From the NCBI GenBank assembly GCA_029265815.1, contig JAJUGU010000002.1, positions 62,001 through 126,000 on the forward strand: a stretch of 64,000 nt of DNA, written 5' to 3'. The position numbers and the translations under genes were made by a program. Numbering within the stretch: position 1 is the first letter of the stretch; each line of letters starts with the position of its first letter. Under the pieces are notes generated by a model. The model ran no database searches, was not told where the DNA came from, and saw nothing but the letters and a program-made list of their open reading frames with translations. This document shows positions 1 to 9,566 of the stretch, piece after piece. This DNA comes from Anaerolineaceae bacterium (lineage in GTDB: Bacteria > Chloroflexota > Anaerolineae > Anaerolineales > Anaerolineaceae).

Positions 1-1028
1 AGATCTTCGAGCGAATCTTCAAGCGATGTCTTTGGTTTCAAGCCGTTATTAATGCAATCATGAAAATACCTCAGTTCGTTTTCAAATGCATCGCGGTAAT
101 CAGGCCCATAGATAGTCGTTTGCGTGTCATGCGTTGACGATTCCACCACGGTGAATTGATGGGGCTGGTAGCGCAGGTAGGGAGTTTCATATTTCACATG
201 CATATACCGGTCATGTTGATAGATTTCGATCGCCGCATCAAACTGGACGATGTTCTGATCATTCACCAGTTCATAAACGGCAAGAAATCCTTCAAATTGA
301 AACACAATCACCAGGTGCTCACCATTAGCCGCAACAGATTTTATGGAGAGCGGCTTTCCAACCAGTTCGCGCACCGCTGAAAGAGAATGGCATCCCAGAC
401 CCGTAAGCATCTGATAAGAAATCTGCTGCTGCCGGGTGCAATTTTCTCCAAGCGCTAACCTGATTTGAAGCTGCCGGCGTTCAGCGCTTTCAATTTTTTG
501 CTGCCCGGTAATATCAACGGGGATGATTGGGTGCAGGGTTTGATCGATATAGTAATCACCTTCCAGAATAATGTCACGAAAACGCATGTATTCGATTTTT
601 CGGTCATCTGAATCGAGTAATTCTTTGCATTTCAGAAAGCCCTGAGCGTAACGGCGCATATAACCCACCATACAGACTTGCCCGGGATGCTGTTTTTCAA
701 GTTCGATAAGTTCTTGAAGGTCCTGCGGGCATAAGGTTACTGGCTTTTCTATAAAGACGTGCTTGCCTGCCAGGATTGCTGCTTTGGCGTATTCGGCATG
801 ATATTGATCGGGTGATAGCACGAATACCGCATCGATCTTGTTTTCTCTTATAAGATCGAATGGCGAGTCATACCCGATGGCGTTATATCGGGTTGAGATG
901 TGTTTGGTTAAGGATGGTGAGAGATCATATACCGCTGCGACATTAAAGAGGTCAGGGAGGTTACTCAGGGTGGGGATATGCATTAATTGTGCTACGGTTC
1001 CAGCTCCAATTATTCCGACATTGATCAT
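1..1028 (-). CDS. Gfo/Idh/MocA family oxidoreductase (3' end outside window)
   Basis: Reading leftwards from an ATG at 1028, the frame stays open to the window edge, so the C-terminus is missing (about 342 codons seen). The N-terminus is a Rossmann dinucleotide-binding fold with GIIGAGTVA at residues 5-13. The family EKP motif follows at about residue 100 (HVFIEKPVTL), where the Lys is the usual catalytic residue. A good ribosome site (AAGGAG, about 8 nt upstream) supports the start. Family members are NAD(P)-dependent dehydrogenases or reductases of sugars and related compounds. Substrate cannot be told from sequence. The nearest neighbour, a glycosyltransferase in the same direction, suggests nucleotide-sugar or surface-sugar metabolism, but this is inference only. 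Confidence 0.85.
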   Translation of the reverse strand, partial: MINVGIIGAGTVAQLMHIPTLSNLPDLFNVAAVYDLSPSLTKHISTRYNAIGYDSPFDLIRENKIDAVFVLSPDQYHAEYAKAAILAGKHVFIEKPVTLCPQDLQELIELEKQHPGQVCMVGYMRRYAQGFLKCKELLDSDDRKIEYMRFRDIILEGDYYIDQTLHPIIPVDITGQQKIESAERRQLQIRLALGENCTRQQQISYQMLTGLGCHSLSAVRELVGKPLSIKSVAANGEHLVIVFQFEGFLAVYELVNDQNIVQFDAAIEIYQHDRYMHVKYETPYLRYQPHQFTVVESSTHDTQTTIYGPDYRDAFENELRYFHDCINNGLKPKTSLEDSLED

Positions 1029-1171
1029 AAAACTTACTCCTTTGAGATTCTGGCTCTAAAAATAAAGTTTTCTTGCTATTAGAGGTGAGTTACATTTTAA
1101 GGTTATGGGAGGTCATGGTCAATGAATTTGGCTGTTATGGCTTCACATTTTGCTTTATGGCGGCTAAGTGT

Positions 1172-2470
1172 TTATTGAGACGATCGCTTATTGATGTTCC
1201 AGGGATCATTGAATTCATACGGCATGTCGGATTTGAGGCCGATAAAGAATTCTTCCATGCGTTTTACCTGACGAGCGGCGTCAAAGTGTTCAAAGGCGAA
1301 TTTACGCCCACTCTGTGCGTATTCACCAAGTTTGGATTTCTCCCGCTTCATGTCAAGAATTGCCTGCGCCATGGCAGCGGGATCTTCTGGATTAATGATC
1401 TTGCCGCAATTCGATTGACGCACCAGTTCGGCTGCATCGGAATGGATTTCTGCTGATAACAATACCGGTTTACCAGCGGCCATATTCGTCAGCAGTTTAT
1501 GTGGAATAACAGCGTTGAAATAACCATGGGGATTTTGCGTTGCTTCTTTTCTCAACAATACCAGCAATATATCACTGGAACCGAGGATTTTTGGAAGCTC
1601 CTCCCGCGGTTGTGGGGGCAGCAGAAGGATATTGTTAACTTTCAACCGCTCTTTTTCTGCCTGAAATTCATGAATTTTCGACCCTTCACCAATTACAACG
1701 AATTGGATGTCGGTTTCATTCTCTAAAATCTTTGCGGTTTGAGGGATCGTTTTTGCCCCCATAGCAAAGCCTACCGTCCCGGCGTACATGACAATATATT
1801 TTCCCTGCAGGTTGTTCTGAACGATAAAATCATATGGGTCGTGGTTGTCTGCGAGGAATTTGGTATCTACCCATAACGGAATCACGCCTACCTTCTTTTC
1901 GCTGATGCCGCAATCGATCACGTAAGCCTTGTTTTTAGGCGAATGAACCCCGATGAAGGAAACTTTTTTATAAGCTGTCATTTCTAACCGTTTTGCAATG
2001 CGAAACAGCAGGTTGCTGCGGGTAAGGACATTCATCGAGATTAAAAATTCCGGGAAAACATCCTGCATGTACATGACCAATTTTGATTTTCGAAGATTCT
2101 TAATCAGTGCAGCAAAAATGGGGAGGGTAATGGGAGGAGTCAACATGAACAGGATATCCACCGGCCTAATGCTGAGCCCTTTCATCACCAGTAAAAAATC
2201 TGCCACCAATGCGTTGATCTCCCGATTGATCAGCGTCGATTTCTCAAGCCTGGGTGGTCTAATGCGGATCACACGAATTCCATCCAACGATTCTCTTGGC
2301 CCGTTTTTGAATTGTGTTTGATCAATCTCGGAACCGTCAGGAGTCGACGTGATTACCGTCACCGTGTGGCCTGAATCAACCAGGAACCTTGCCAGTTCAT
2401 ATTGCATCGTCGCGGCACCGGTGAATTCTGGTAGAAAATTATGCGTCAGAATAAGGACATGCAGTTTCAT
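1172..2470 (-). CDS. GT4-type glycosyltransferase (WbuB-like)
   Basis: A protein of about 432 aa with the two-domain GT-B layout. The N-terminus reads MKLHVLILTHNFLPEFTGAA, the usual first strand and glycine loop of family 4 glycosyltransferases. The C-terminal half holds the nucleotide-sugar domain, with VMYAGTVGFAMG and an EFQAEKERLK helix, then IPHKLLTNMAAGKPVLLSAE, the typical donor-binding segment. The family moves a sugar from a nucleotide donor to a lipid or glycan acceptor at the inner membrane. The frame opens upstream at 2536, but the family alignment begins at the Met at 2470, so that start was chosen; neither has a strong ribosome site. Acceptor and donor are unknown. Confidence 0.85.
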   Translation of the reverse strand: MKLHVLILTHNFLPEFTGAATMQYELARFLVDSGHTVTVITSTPDGSEIDQTQFKNGPRESLDGIRVIRIRPPRLEKSTLINREINALVADFLLVMKGLSIRPVDILFMLTPPITLPIFAALIKNLRKSKLVMYMQDVFPEFLISMNVLTRSNLLFRIAKRLEMTAYKKVSFIGVHSPKNKAYVIDCGISEKKVGVIPLWVDTKFLADNHDPYDFIVQNNLQGKYIVMYAGTVGFAMGAKTIPQTAKILENETDIQFVVIGEGSKIHEFQAEKERLKVNNILLLPPQPREELPKILGSSDILLVLLRKEATQNPHGYFNAVIPHKLLTNMAAGKPVLLSAEIHSDAAELVRQSNCGKIINPEDPAAMAQAILDMKREKSKLGEYAQSGRKFAFEHFDAARQVKRMEEFFIGLKSDMPYEFNDPWNINKRSSQ

Positions 2471-2799
2471 GGTGTCACTGTAATTACCCTGGTTTTTTAC
2501 GATCATGCAGCAGATTTTCCATTTCCCATACCCCATTATATGTTTTTCTCATTGAAAAACTCATAATGTTCCTGTAAAAGTGGTTGACTTGTGAGGTGAT
2601 TTCACTGGTATCTATTGATTTTAATTAAGCAAGGAGTGTACGAACTTGATTGTGCTATACTGTTTTTAACTAATCCATAAAGTTATTTTTATAGTCCAAC
2701 GAAAACTTTTATTGTCCAATATCTAATCCCTCACTTGCTTTGGGCACTCTTTGGCGTACTCTTTAAACCAATTTTAGATGATACTCTGAGGAGGAAAGC
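2471..2799. other. Intergenic region
   Basis: AT-rich spacer between two divergent genes, so it should hold both promoters. A TATACT hexamer at 2656-2661 could be a -10 box for the rightward gene, but no convincing -35 lies 16-18 bp upstream. A strong ribosome site (GAGGAGGAAA) precedes the gene at 2800. No RNA gene or repeat was seen. Confidence 0.4.
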
Positions 2800-3711
2800 A
2801 TGCTTGAAATGCCACCCGAAAAATTGGTCGAATATTGTGAATCAATAGAAGCCCAGGCTCATATTGATTTTTTCCGAAGCGCTCCTCCTGAATATATTCA
2901 TGCATTTCGGTTGACGTTAAAACAAATTAAGGGTATGTGGATCAGTGCCATTCCTGGGGTGGACAATGTCAGCTATAACCGCGTTCTGGGATTGGGCGTT
3001 CATACACCTGCAGCCGAATCAAATTTAGATGAAGCTGTTGCAGTATTTCGGGATTCAAATTGCGAAAACTTTTCAATGCAAGTCTGTCCGCTTGTACTTC
3101 CTCAGGATTCAGAAAACTGGTTTGCTGAACGTGGGTTCACCCGGGGGCGAAATTGGGCAAAGACCTATCGCGGGAACGATGTGTTGCCTGATGCAACCAC
3201 CGATATGCGCATAGAAGCTATTGGAAAAGAGTACGCTGATGCCTATGCTGATATCGTTAGTGATGTCTTTGGGATCACTTCAATATTGCGGCCTATTTTG
3301 AAGGGCATTGTGGGCAGGCCAGGATGGTTTCATTATCTCGCATTTGATGGCGCGAAGCCTGTTGCATGTGCCTCCATGTACCTTCAGGGTGAACTTGCAT
3401 GGCTGGGCTTCATGGCAACCTACAAATCTCACCGAAAACGAGGCGCACAAACTGCCTTAACGGTGCGCTGTTTTAAGGATGGAATGGAGCGTGGTTGTAA
3501 GTGGTTTGTTGGTGAAACCAAAGAAGACACTCCCGCTACTCCGAATCCTTCTTATCATGTTATGATGCGCACCGGTTTCAAACTGGCATATATGCAGCAG
3601 AGTTACTATCATCAGGTGCCACAAACAGTTTCAAGGAAGATTCAGCGCGCCTATCAAATTTCTATTTCAACTTTGGGATATCGACTGAACACGTTGATAA
3701 AAACAGAATAA
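2800..3711 (+). CDS. GNAT-fold acetyltransferase-like protein
   Basis: 303 aa, with a strong GGAGGAAA ribosome site ahead of the ATG. The C-terminal half (about residues 145-285) has the GNAT pattern: a core strand with ACASMYLQGELAWLGFMAT, then SHRKRGAQTALT, matching the acetyl-CoA pyrophosphate loop (R/Q-x-x-G-x-G/A) and its helix, then NPSYHVMMRTGFKLAY near the end, like the closing N-x-x-A/S-x-x-x-Y-x-x-x-GF motif. The N-terminal half may be a second, degenerate GNAT-like domain, since it also has ENWFAERGFTRGRNWAKTYR. Substrate is unknown. It stands alone between divergent and convergent neighbours. Confidence 0.65.
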   Translation: MLEMPPEKLVEYCESIEAQAHIDFFRSAPPEYIHAFRLTLKQIKGMWISAIPGVDNVSYNRVLGLGVHTPAAESNLDEAVAVFRDSNCENFSMQVCPLVLPQDSENWFAERGFTRGRNWAKTYRGNDVLPDATTDMRIEAIGKEYADAYADIVSDVFGITSILRPILKGIVGRPGWFHYLAFDGAKPVACASMYLQGELAWLGFMATYKSHRKRGAQTALTVRCFKDGMERGCKWFVGETKEDTPATPNPSYHVMMRTGFKLAYMQQSYYHQVPQTVSRKIQRAYQISISTLGYRLNTLIKTE

Positions 3712-4050
3712 TTGATCTTGTTAAGGCAACTCCATCCTGATCACTAAAAAATTTTGAGAACTCATTGTCGGATACCGATATAGACAGATACCTTCTCTTG
3801 ACATCAGATTTTTGAATTTTTTATCTATTTTCATTTATTTTAAACTTGGGAAAACTCTTGATGAACAGGCATGATTTTCAAGTGTTACTTGTTGATATAA
3901 ATCCTTAATGTGAAGATTGGAATGGTGTCATTTACTATTCGAGACTAAATAGACAGGAATTATGTATTGGTAAAAAAGAATAATAAAACAACGGTTGTGC
4001 GTAGGTACCAGGTGAAGGATCGCCTCAAGTCGTGACTTTATTTTATTGAA
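3712..4050. other. Intergenic region
   Basis: AT-rich spacer between two convergent genes. It contains only a 15-codon open frame at 3861-3908 (MNRHDFQVLLVDINP), which looks like the first strand of a larger protein but stops at once. No clear terminator hairpin with a T-run was seen for either gene. Confidence 0.4.
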
Positions 4051-5358
4051 TTATTCGAGTGACTTTTTGTATTTACAAATAACTTCTTTACGCTTACCAG
4101 AAGATAGTGCCGGTACTTCTCTGACATGTTCAATGGTTATCTCTGCATCACTTCCAAGCAAATCTTTGAGCAAGGTCAAAAAAGCTGCGTTTTCATAATG
4201 CCCCTCGGCGCCGTTCAATTTCAGTACATATCGTTTTGCATCTTCCTGTATAAATTGATACTGGAGCAATTTGTCGAAGGGTTCTAACAGAACGCTGATG
4301 ATATGAGGGGATTTCTGATTCCCTTTGGTGTCATAAATAAAGTCAGTTTTTTGCCCATCTATTGAAGACAGTGCCAGAGATTTCCAACCACATTCGACAT
4401 CTTTTTTCCACACGCCGATATCACCGGTATCGTAACGGATCAAGGGCATCGCGTAATTGAACAGATCGGTGACCACAATCCTACCCGGTTCACCATCCCT
4501 GACTGGATAATCCGAATCATGATTTAACAGCTCTATATGGTATGAAGCGTTGTTGACATGAAATTCCTTGTTCTCTACACACTCGATAGCAAGCATGCCA
4601 TTTTCCTGATTTGAGTAGAGTGAAACGTTTTGGCTGCCAAAAACTTTACTAAGTCTCTTATGTGTTTTTGCTGGAAACGACTCTCCAAAACCAATGATCG
4701 TCGAAACATTGAACATCTCTGGAGTATCTCCGTGGGCTAATAAATATACTGCCAGGTTATCCAGTATGCTCGGATAACATAAAATCATTTGAATCTTTTG
4801 ATCAGATTTTAAGAGGCGTCTGATGTTTTCAAAGTTCTCTTCGTCCTGGTTTAAAACACTATGCCAGATCACATTCCGACTCCAGGCGGTGATTCTTGAA
4901 AACGAAGTTCGCATCTTAAGGAAAAGATAGCGCATCCCTACCCGGTAGCCAGCCCTTTCCCACAGGTAAATCATCTCAGCATACGCACGGTTACGCTTGT
5001 TTTTGTCATGCAAGACGGCGAACGGCGTTCCTGTCGACCCGCTGGTATGCATTTTAACAAGATGATCTTCCTGATATTGCGGTGAGCGAAAACTTGAGAA
5101 GTCATCACGGATGATGTTTTTGTTCACAACTGGAAAAGAGGTGAGGGGAGCATCCAGATCAATTTTTGAGTAATATGGTACGCGTTCAACAGCATACTTC
5201 AAGATATTTCGCAGATAAACCTCACGTTTTGCTATAACGTCAGGGTTGTTGTGGTTTTCCAGCATGTATCGAATATCAGTGTAATGCCAGCGGATTTTTC
5301 CGCCCCTCAGCGAGTCAAGCCCCCAGAACCCGGTCCTTCTAACCCATTCACCAAACAT
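4051..5358 (-). CDS. CapK/PaaK-like adenylate-forming enzyme
   Basis: 435 aa, similar in plan to phenylacetate-CoA ligase and capsule protein CapK. The ATP-binding loop MHTSGSTGTPF lies at about residue 105. The second core motif, around LYSNQENG (near 245), takes the place of the usual Y-G-x-T/S-E. The hinge region reads AMPLIRYDTGDIG (about 315-327), where Asp would bind the ribose. A C-terminal small domain follows and ends at SSGKRKEVICKYKK, which fits the flexible Lys loop. The family activates a carboxylic acid as an acyl-adenylate and then thioesterifies it. CapK-type members occur in surface polysaccharide loci, which would suit the glycosyltransferase nearby. A ribosome site (AAGGAAC) precedes the ATG. 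Confidence 0.8.
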   Translation of the reverse strand: MFGEWVRRTGFWGLDSLRGGKIRWHYTDIRYMLENHNNPDVIAKREVYLRNILKYAVERVPYYSKIDLDAPLTSFPVVNKNIIRDDFSSFRSPQYQEDHLVKMHTSGSTGTPFAVLHDKNKRNRAYAEMIYLWERAGYRVGMRYLFLKMRTSFSRITAWSRNVIWHSVLNQDEENFENIRRLLKSDQKIQMILCYPSILDNLAVYLLAHGDTPEMFNVSTIIGFGESFPAKTHKRLSKVFGSQNVSLYSNQENGMLAIECVENKEFHVNNASYHIELLNHDSDYPVRDGEPGRIVVTDLFNYAMPLIRYDTGDIGVWKKDVECGWKSLALSSIDGQKTDFIYDTKGNQKSPHIISVLLEPFDKLLQYQFIQEDAKRYVLKLNGAEGHYENAAFLTLLKDLLGSDAEITIEHVREVPALSSGKRKEVICKYKKSLE

Positions 5359-5877
5359 GTTGATTGTTCCTTCGCGGTGAAGAAATGTATCCCCCCGCTT
5401 CTATTTTTATAACATCCTTTTTCAGTAACTTCAACCGTGAACCATGAATTGAAGAACAGAAGGGGTTGAATTTACACCCTTTTTACAGGAGAGATGTTCA
5501 CTTGCAGAGTGCTTGTGGATTTATCCTGATCCAATGGCTAATCAAAGATATGATTTAGATTTGTGCAATTATCATTCAAAGATTGTTTGTCAGGGTGAGG
5601 TTTTCATCATTTGTTTTATTTTCCCTGTGTGTTATTAAAGCCGGAGGTTGTTTGTGGATATCTGCACGTAGATAGTCTATTATTGCCACGAATATCTGTA
5701 ATGATTCCGTGTCGCAAGTTGGCAAACTTTCAGGGTTGTTACTAAATAATATGAAAAAGCGGCGAGAGTCTAAAAACAGTAATCAAGAAAAAATAAAAAT
5801 CTGCCTTAAATGCTCTGTGGTATGAGGTATTATGTATGGTAAGTAACATTCGTAATAATAATCAAACTGGAGTGACG
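5359..5877. other. Intergenic region, divergent promoters
   Basis: Over 500 bp between divergent genes. It contains a 24-codon basic open frame at 5751-5825 (MKKRRESKNSNQEKIK...), which has no ribosome site and is probably chance. No convincing promoter pair, riboswitch or repeat was recognised. The malic enzyme frame extends upstream to 5836, but the Met at 5878 has the better ribosome site. Confidence 0.35.
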
Positions 5878-7158
5878 ATGACACCTATCACCAAAGAAAA
5901 TGCTCTTCAATATCATAAAATGAATGGTCGACCCGGGAAACTGGAGATCATCCCCACCAAACCTCTGGATACTCAAAACGATCTTGGATTGGCTTATACA
6001 CCCGGTGTCGCGTATCCAGTCCTTGAAATTGCTCGTGAAGAAGAGTTGGCTTATGAGTACACCAATAAGGGCAACCTGGTGGCTGTTATTTCCAATGGCA
6101 CCGCAATCCTTGGGTTGGGTGACCGTGGAGCGATGGCGAGCAAACCAGTGATGGAAGGAAAATCGGTACTGTTTAAGAAATTCGCAGATGTAGACAGTAT
6201 TGATATTGAACTGGATTCCCGTGACCCTGAACGCGTCATCGAAGCGGTAGCCATCATGGGCAAGTCATTTGGCGGGATCAACCTGGAAGACATCAAGTCA
6301 CCTGAGTGTTTTTACATCGAGCAGAAACTTCAGAAGATGCTGGATATCCCTGTGTTCCACGATGACCAACACGGAACAGCGATCATCCTTGGGGCTGCGC
6401 TGCTGAATGGTCTTGAAATTGCGCGAAAAAATATTCATGAGGTGAAGATTGTCTTTTCAGGGGCTGGTGCGGCCGCGATCGCTTCAGCCAATCATATGGT
6501 AAAAATTGGCGTTCCCAGAGATCATATCTGGATGTGTGATATTAACGGACTCGTTTATCACGGACGCAAAGAAGAGATGTTCCCTGAAAAGGAGGTCTTT
6601 GCCCAGGGTGATCAACCTGGAACCCTGGCCGAAGCATTGGAGGGGGCTGACGTTTTCATAGGGCTTTCGGCTGCCAATATTGTGACCGAAGAGATGCTTG
6701 CCCGCATGCGCCAGGCACCGGTGATTTTCCCTATGGCCAATCCTGACCCTGAGATCAAATTTGACCTGGCAAAGCAGGCCAGACCGGATGCGGTCATCGG
6801 AACCGGAAGATCCGATTATCCGAACCAGATCAACAATTTGCTGGGATTCCCGTATATTTTTCGCGGTGCGTTGGATGTAAGAGCTAAAGCGATTAATGAT
6901 GAGATGAAAATCGCAGCCAGCAACGCACTCTCGCAGCTGGCAAAGGAACCAATTCCAGCTGAGGTACTTAAAGCCTATAACCTGGATCATCTGGAATATG
7001 GTAATGAGTACGTTGTTCCGAAACCACTGGATAAAAGGGTCTGTCTATGGGTGGCTCCAGCGGTGGCCGAGGCCGCAATGAAGAGCGGGGTGTCGAGGAT
7101 CGAACTTAACCTTGATCAGTACACCGCTCGGCTTGAAGAGAGATTGAAAAATCGATAA
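5878..7158 (+). CDS. Malic enzyme (malate dehydrogenase, oxaloacetate-decarboxylating)
   Basis: About 426 aa. It oxidatively decarboxylates malate to pyruvate and CO2 with NAD or NADP. The N-terminal malic domain shows [12 protein letters not shown] (about 36-47), [12 protein letters not shown] (70-80) and the metal-site segment [20 protein letters not shown] and [21 protein letters not shown] follow, the family signature. The C-terminal Rossmann domain has [16 protein letters not shown]. It is the short form without the phosphotransacetylase tail of E. coli MaeB. The start at 5878 has GGAG about 6 nt upstream; a longer start at 5836 has none. It is followed 11 bp later by the two fumarase genes, which suggests a fumarate-malate-pyruvate route in central metabolism. 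Confidence 0.93.
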   Translation: MTPITKENALQYHKMNGRPGKLEIIPTKPLDTQNDLGLAYTPGVAYPVLEIAREEELAYEYTNKGNLVAVISNGTAILGLGDRGAMASKPVMEGKSVLFKKFADVDSIDIELDSRDPERVIEAVAIMGKSFGGINLEDIKSPECFYIEQKLQKMLDIPVFHDDQHGTAIILGAALLNGLEIARKNIHEVKIVFSGAGAAAIASANHMVKIGVPRDHIWMCDINGLVYHGRKEEMFPEKEVFAQGDQPGTLAEALEGADVFIGLSAANIVTEEMLARMRQAPVIFPMANPDPEIKFDLAKQARPDAVIGTGRSDYPNQINNLLGFPYIFRGALDVRAKAINDEMKIAASNALSQLAKEPIPAEVLKAYNLDHLEYGNEYVVPKPLDKRVCLWVAPAVAEAAMKSGVSRIELNLDQYTARLEERLKNR

Positions 7159-7169
7159 GCGGAGAGACT

Positions 7170-8045
7170 GTGAATAAAGATCTTACCCGCGAAATCTGCG
7201 AATTGATTCGTATCACTTCAACTGACCTTCCTGAACCAGTCGAAAAAAGATTGCGATCCGCGCTGGCGAGGGAAGTCCCGGGTTCCGCTGCGCATGAAGC
7301 ATTGCGCACCATACTTGAGAATGTTGACCTGGCACGCAGGAACTCAATTCCTGTTTGTCAGGATACTGGGGTTCCTGTTTTTTACGTGCGTTTTCCATTT
7401 ACGATGAACATGGTTGATATCGAGAGACAGATCCGGGATGCGGTTGCACTGGCAACCCGCGAGTCGTATTTGCGTCCGAACGCGGTTGATCCACTGACAG
7501 GGACGAACTCAGGCAACAATCTTGGAGATGATCATTTTCCTTCGATCCATTATAAACAGGTTGAATCAGATGAACTAACGATCGATCTAATCCTTAAAGG
7601 AGGCGGCTGTGAGAATGTGGGTGTTCAATACACGCTGCCAGATGAGCGGCTCAAGGCTGGCCGCGATCTTGAGGGGGTGCGTAAAGCGGCTCTGGATGCG
7701 GTTTTTCAGGCGCAGGGACAGGGTTGCGCTCCTGGATTTTTAGGAGTCACCATAGGCGGCGACCGCGAAACATCTTATGCGGTTTCTAAAGAAGTGTTCC
7801 TGCGCGATCTTAATGACCAGAGCCCCGATATTAACCTGAGCATACTTGAAGAACAGATCACCAGCGAGGCAAACATGCTGGGGATTGGTCCGATGGGATT
7901 TGGCGGAAAATCTACTATCCTTGAGACAAAAATTAAAGCCATCCACAGGCTGCCTGCTTGCTATTTTGTGACCATTTCGTACATGTGCTGGGCGTACCGC
8001 AGGCGGAGAATGACAGTAGTGGGTGATATAGTTCATTACGAATAA
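7170..8045 (+). CDS. Class I fumarate hydratase, alpha subunit
   Basis: 291 aa, the N-terminal half of the oxygen-sensitive [4Fe-4S] fumarase/tartrate dehydratase family in its two-subunit form. The three expected cluster cysteines are visible in PVCQDTGVP (about residue 55), KGGGCENVG (about 145) and GQGCAPGFLGV (about 185). Start is GTG with GGAGAG 5 nt upstream. It follows the malic enzyme and precedes the beta subunit by 8 bp, so the three form one operon. Together the subunits hydrate fumarate to malate. The family also includes tartrate dehydratases, but the malic enzyme neighbour favours fumarate. Confidence 0.92.
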   Translation: MNKDLTREICELIRITSTDLPEPVEKRLRSALAREVPGSAAHEALRTILENVDLARRNSIPVCQDTGVPVFYVRFPFTMNMVDIERQIRDAVALATRESYLRPNAVDPLTGTNSGNNLGDDHFPSIHYKQVESDELTIDLILKGGGCENVGVQYTLPDERLKAGRDLEGVRKAALDAVFQAQGQGCAPGFLGVTIGGDRETSYAVSKEVFLRDLNDQSPDINLSILEEQITSEANMLGIGPMGFGGKSTILETKIKAIHRLPACYFVTISYMCWAYRRRRMTVVGDIVHYE

Positions 8046-8053
8046 AGGGTAAG

Positions 8054-8683
8054 ATGCAGATAGAACTTCACACACCGATTGCAGATGAAGATGTCTTAAG
8101 GCTTCATGTAGGCGATACGGTCATCCTGACCGGGATCATTGTGACTGGAAGAGACGCGGCACATCAATGGCTTTATAAAAAATTTTGCGATCCGGCAGGT
8201 GATCCATCGTCTGAAGAAAAAGTGATTTCCGAAGAATTGAAATCTTACTTGCATCGAGGGGTAATCTACCACTGTGGACCAGTTGTTTCAGGAGTAGATA
8301 CCAGGCAATATCGTATTCTTGCTGCTGGACCCACGACGAGTATTCGCGAGGAACTATACCAGGCCGACATCATGCGCCTCTTCAACATCAAGGGAGTGAT
8401 CGGAAAAGGTGGAATGGGGCAAAACACGCTGGAATATTGCCAAAAATCACCTGCGGTATATTTCCACGCGGTTGGAGGTGCAGCAGTGCTAATTGCCAGG
8501 TCTGTCAAAGAGGTGCTGGGGGTTTATAAATTAGAATGGGGTGTTCCTGAAGCGATGTGGGTGTTCAGGGTTGAGCAACTGCCTGTGATTGTGACCATGG
8601 ATGCGTTTGGAACCAGCCTGCATGAACAGATACGCGCGGCATCCAAAAAAGCGCTTGATCACCTGATCGGTACAAATGTGTAA
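8054..8683 (+). CDS. Class I fumarate hydratase, beta subunit
   Basis: 209 aa, the C-terminal half of the class I fumarase. Motifs in order: VTGRDAAH at about residue 32, AAGPTTSIR (about 95), GKGGMGQNT (about 118) and HAVGGAAVLIA (about 138). These are conserved substrate and fold elements of the beta subunit. It has no cluster cysteines of its own, as expected, and needs the alpha subunit just upstream. The operon ends here with a strong hairpin terminator 30 bp downstream. Confidence 0.92.
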   Translation: MQIELHTPIADEDVLRLHVGDTVILTGIIVTGRDAAHQWLYKKFCDPAGDPSSEEKVISEELKSYLHRGVIYHCGPVVSGVDTRQYRILAAGPTTSIREELYQADIMRLFNIKGVIGKGGMGQNTLEYCQKSPAVYFHAVGGAAVLIARSVKEVLGVYKLEWGVPEAMWVFRVEQLPVIVTMDAFGTSLHEQIRAASKKALDHLIGTNV

Positions 8684-8710
8684 ATAGCCTGATGCGTGAA
8701 GGTAATATTG

Positions 8711-8746
8711 AAAAAATGTCTATGCAGAATGACATAGACATTTTTT
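8711..8746. terminator. Bidirectional rho-independent terminator
   Basis: Perfect 14-bp inverted repeat, AAAAAATGTCTATG and CATAGACATTTTTT, with an 8-nt loop. The arms have A and T ends, so it can stop the fumarase operon and also any transcript from the convergent methyltransferase gene. Confidence 0.85.
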
Positions 8747-8846
8747 CGAATCGTATGAATGAGTAGGAGCCGGAGGAAGAATTAGGCTTTGAAAGCCAGG
8801 GAAATATAGGTTAGTACCGGGGGGGGTAATAAACCAACCATCGTGA

Positions 8847-9566
8847 CTATGAACTCTTCTTTTTTGCAAGCAAGAGTAACGCAGATGCGTTGTGAAATCC
8901 AACAGTATGCAGGCGATCGCGTAATTGTTCACCCTGCTTCTGTAAGGCGATATTTCCTTCTGCGCGTTCGATGTAGCGCTGAATGATTGGATCTATTTCA
9001 TTAATAATTTCTGCATCAAGAGGATCATCGGATAGATCAATGATGTCTTCTGTTTCTACCTGATCGAGAGTAAGCTCCTGTGCAAACTGAATCAGATTAC
9101 TGCGGGTAAAAGTCTTATGGTGGGTGATATTCTGAACTGTGTCAATTTCAGCCCACCAGTGGTGCAACAGAATGTGCGTTTGCTGAGCCGGGGTCTGATT
9201 GCCATCGCAATACATTTCACTGATGATGAAATTTCCACCCGGTTTCAATACACGCAGCATTTCTTGCAGTACCGGTTCAGGTTGCTCGAGGTGGTGCAAG
9301 GAATTGGAGATACAAACGGTATCGAATGACCTATCAGGGTAGTCCATTTTTTCAGCCCGCATGACTTGAAAATGGAAGCGTGGATCATCCTTAAAAGTTT
9401 CGTTAAATGGAGTGGCAGCAGCATCTTTAAAGTCAATACCGGTCGCGTCTGAAAAACTATTAACAGTGTCGGTTATAAATTTCAAAAAATTACCAGAGCC
9501 GGTGGCGACATCGAGGATCCTTCCGGCGGTTAATTGCTTAAGAGTTGTGGTCATGTTGGTTGTCAT
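8847..9566 (-). CDS. Class I SAM-dependent methyltransferase
   Basis: 239 aa. Motif I is ILDVATGSGNFLKF at residues 17-30 (SAM-binding glycine loop). Motif II region is FHFQVMRAEKMDYPD, and the Methyltransf_11 segment is FDTVCISNSLHHLEQPEPVLQEMLRVLKPGG (split here: it begins at about 80 and ends near 110). The small size and Met_11 pattern resemble UbiE-like enzymes, but the substrate is not identifiable. Ribosome site AGGAA lies 8 nt before the ATG. It converges on the fumarase operon and stands alone. Confidence 0.85.
   Translation of the reverse strand: MTTNMTTTLKQLTAGRILDVATGSGNFLKFITDTVNSFSDATGIDFKDAAATPFNETFKDDPRFHFQVMRAEKMDYPDRSFDTVCISNSLHHLEQPEPVLQEMLRVLKPGGNFIISEMYCDGNQTPAQQTHILLHHWWAEIDTVQNITHHKTFTRSNLIQFAQELTLDQVETEDIIDLSDDPLDAEIINEIDPIIQRYIERAEGNIALQKQGEQLRDRLHTVGFHNASALLLLAKKKSS

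Noticed and set aside
5751-5825. A 24-codon basic open frame upstream of the malic enzyme gene, as a possible leader peptide
   Set aside because: No ribosome site, no regulatory codon run and no attenuator-like hairpin; chance is more likely.
6484-6990. 168-codon minus-strand frame inside the malic enzyme gene
   Set aside because: Antisense shadow of a well-conserved enzyme; no ribosome site or family match.
8711-8746. The hairpin after the fumarase genes as part of a CRISPR-like or mobile repeat
   Set aside because: Single copy with A and T ends, which is explained by a two-way terminator.
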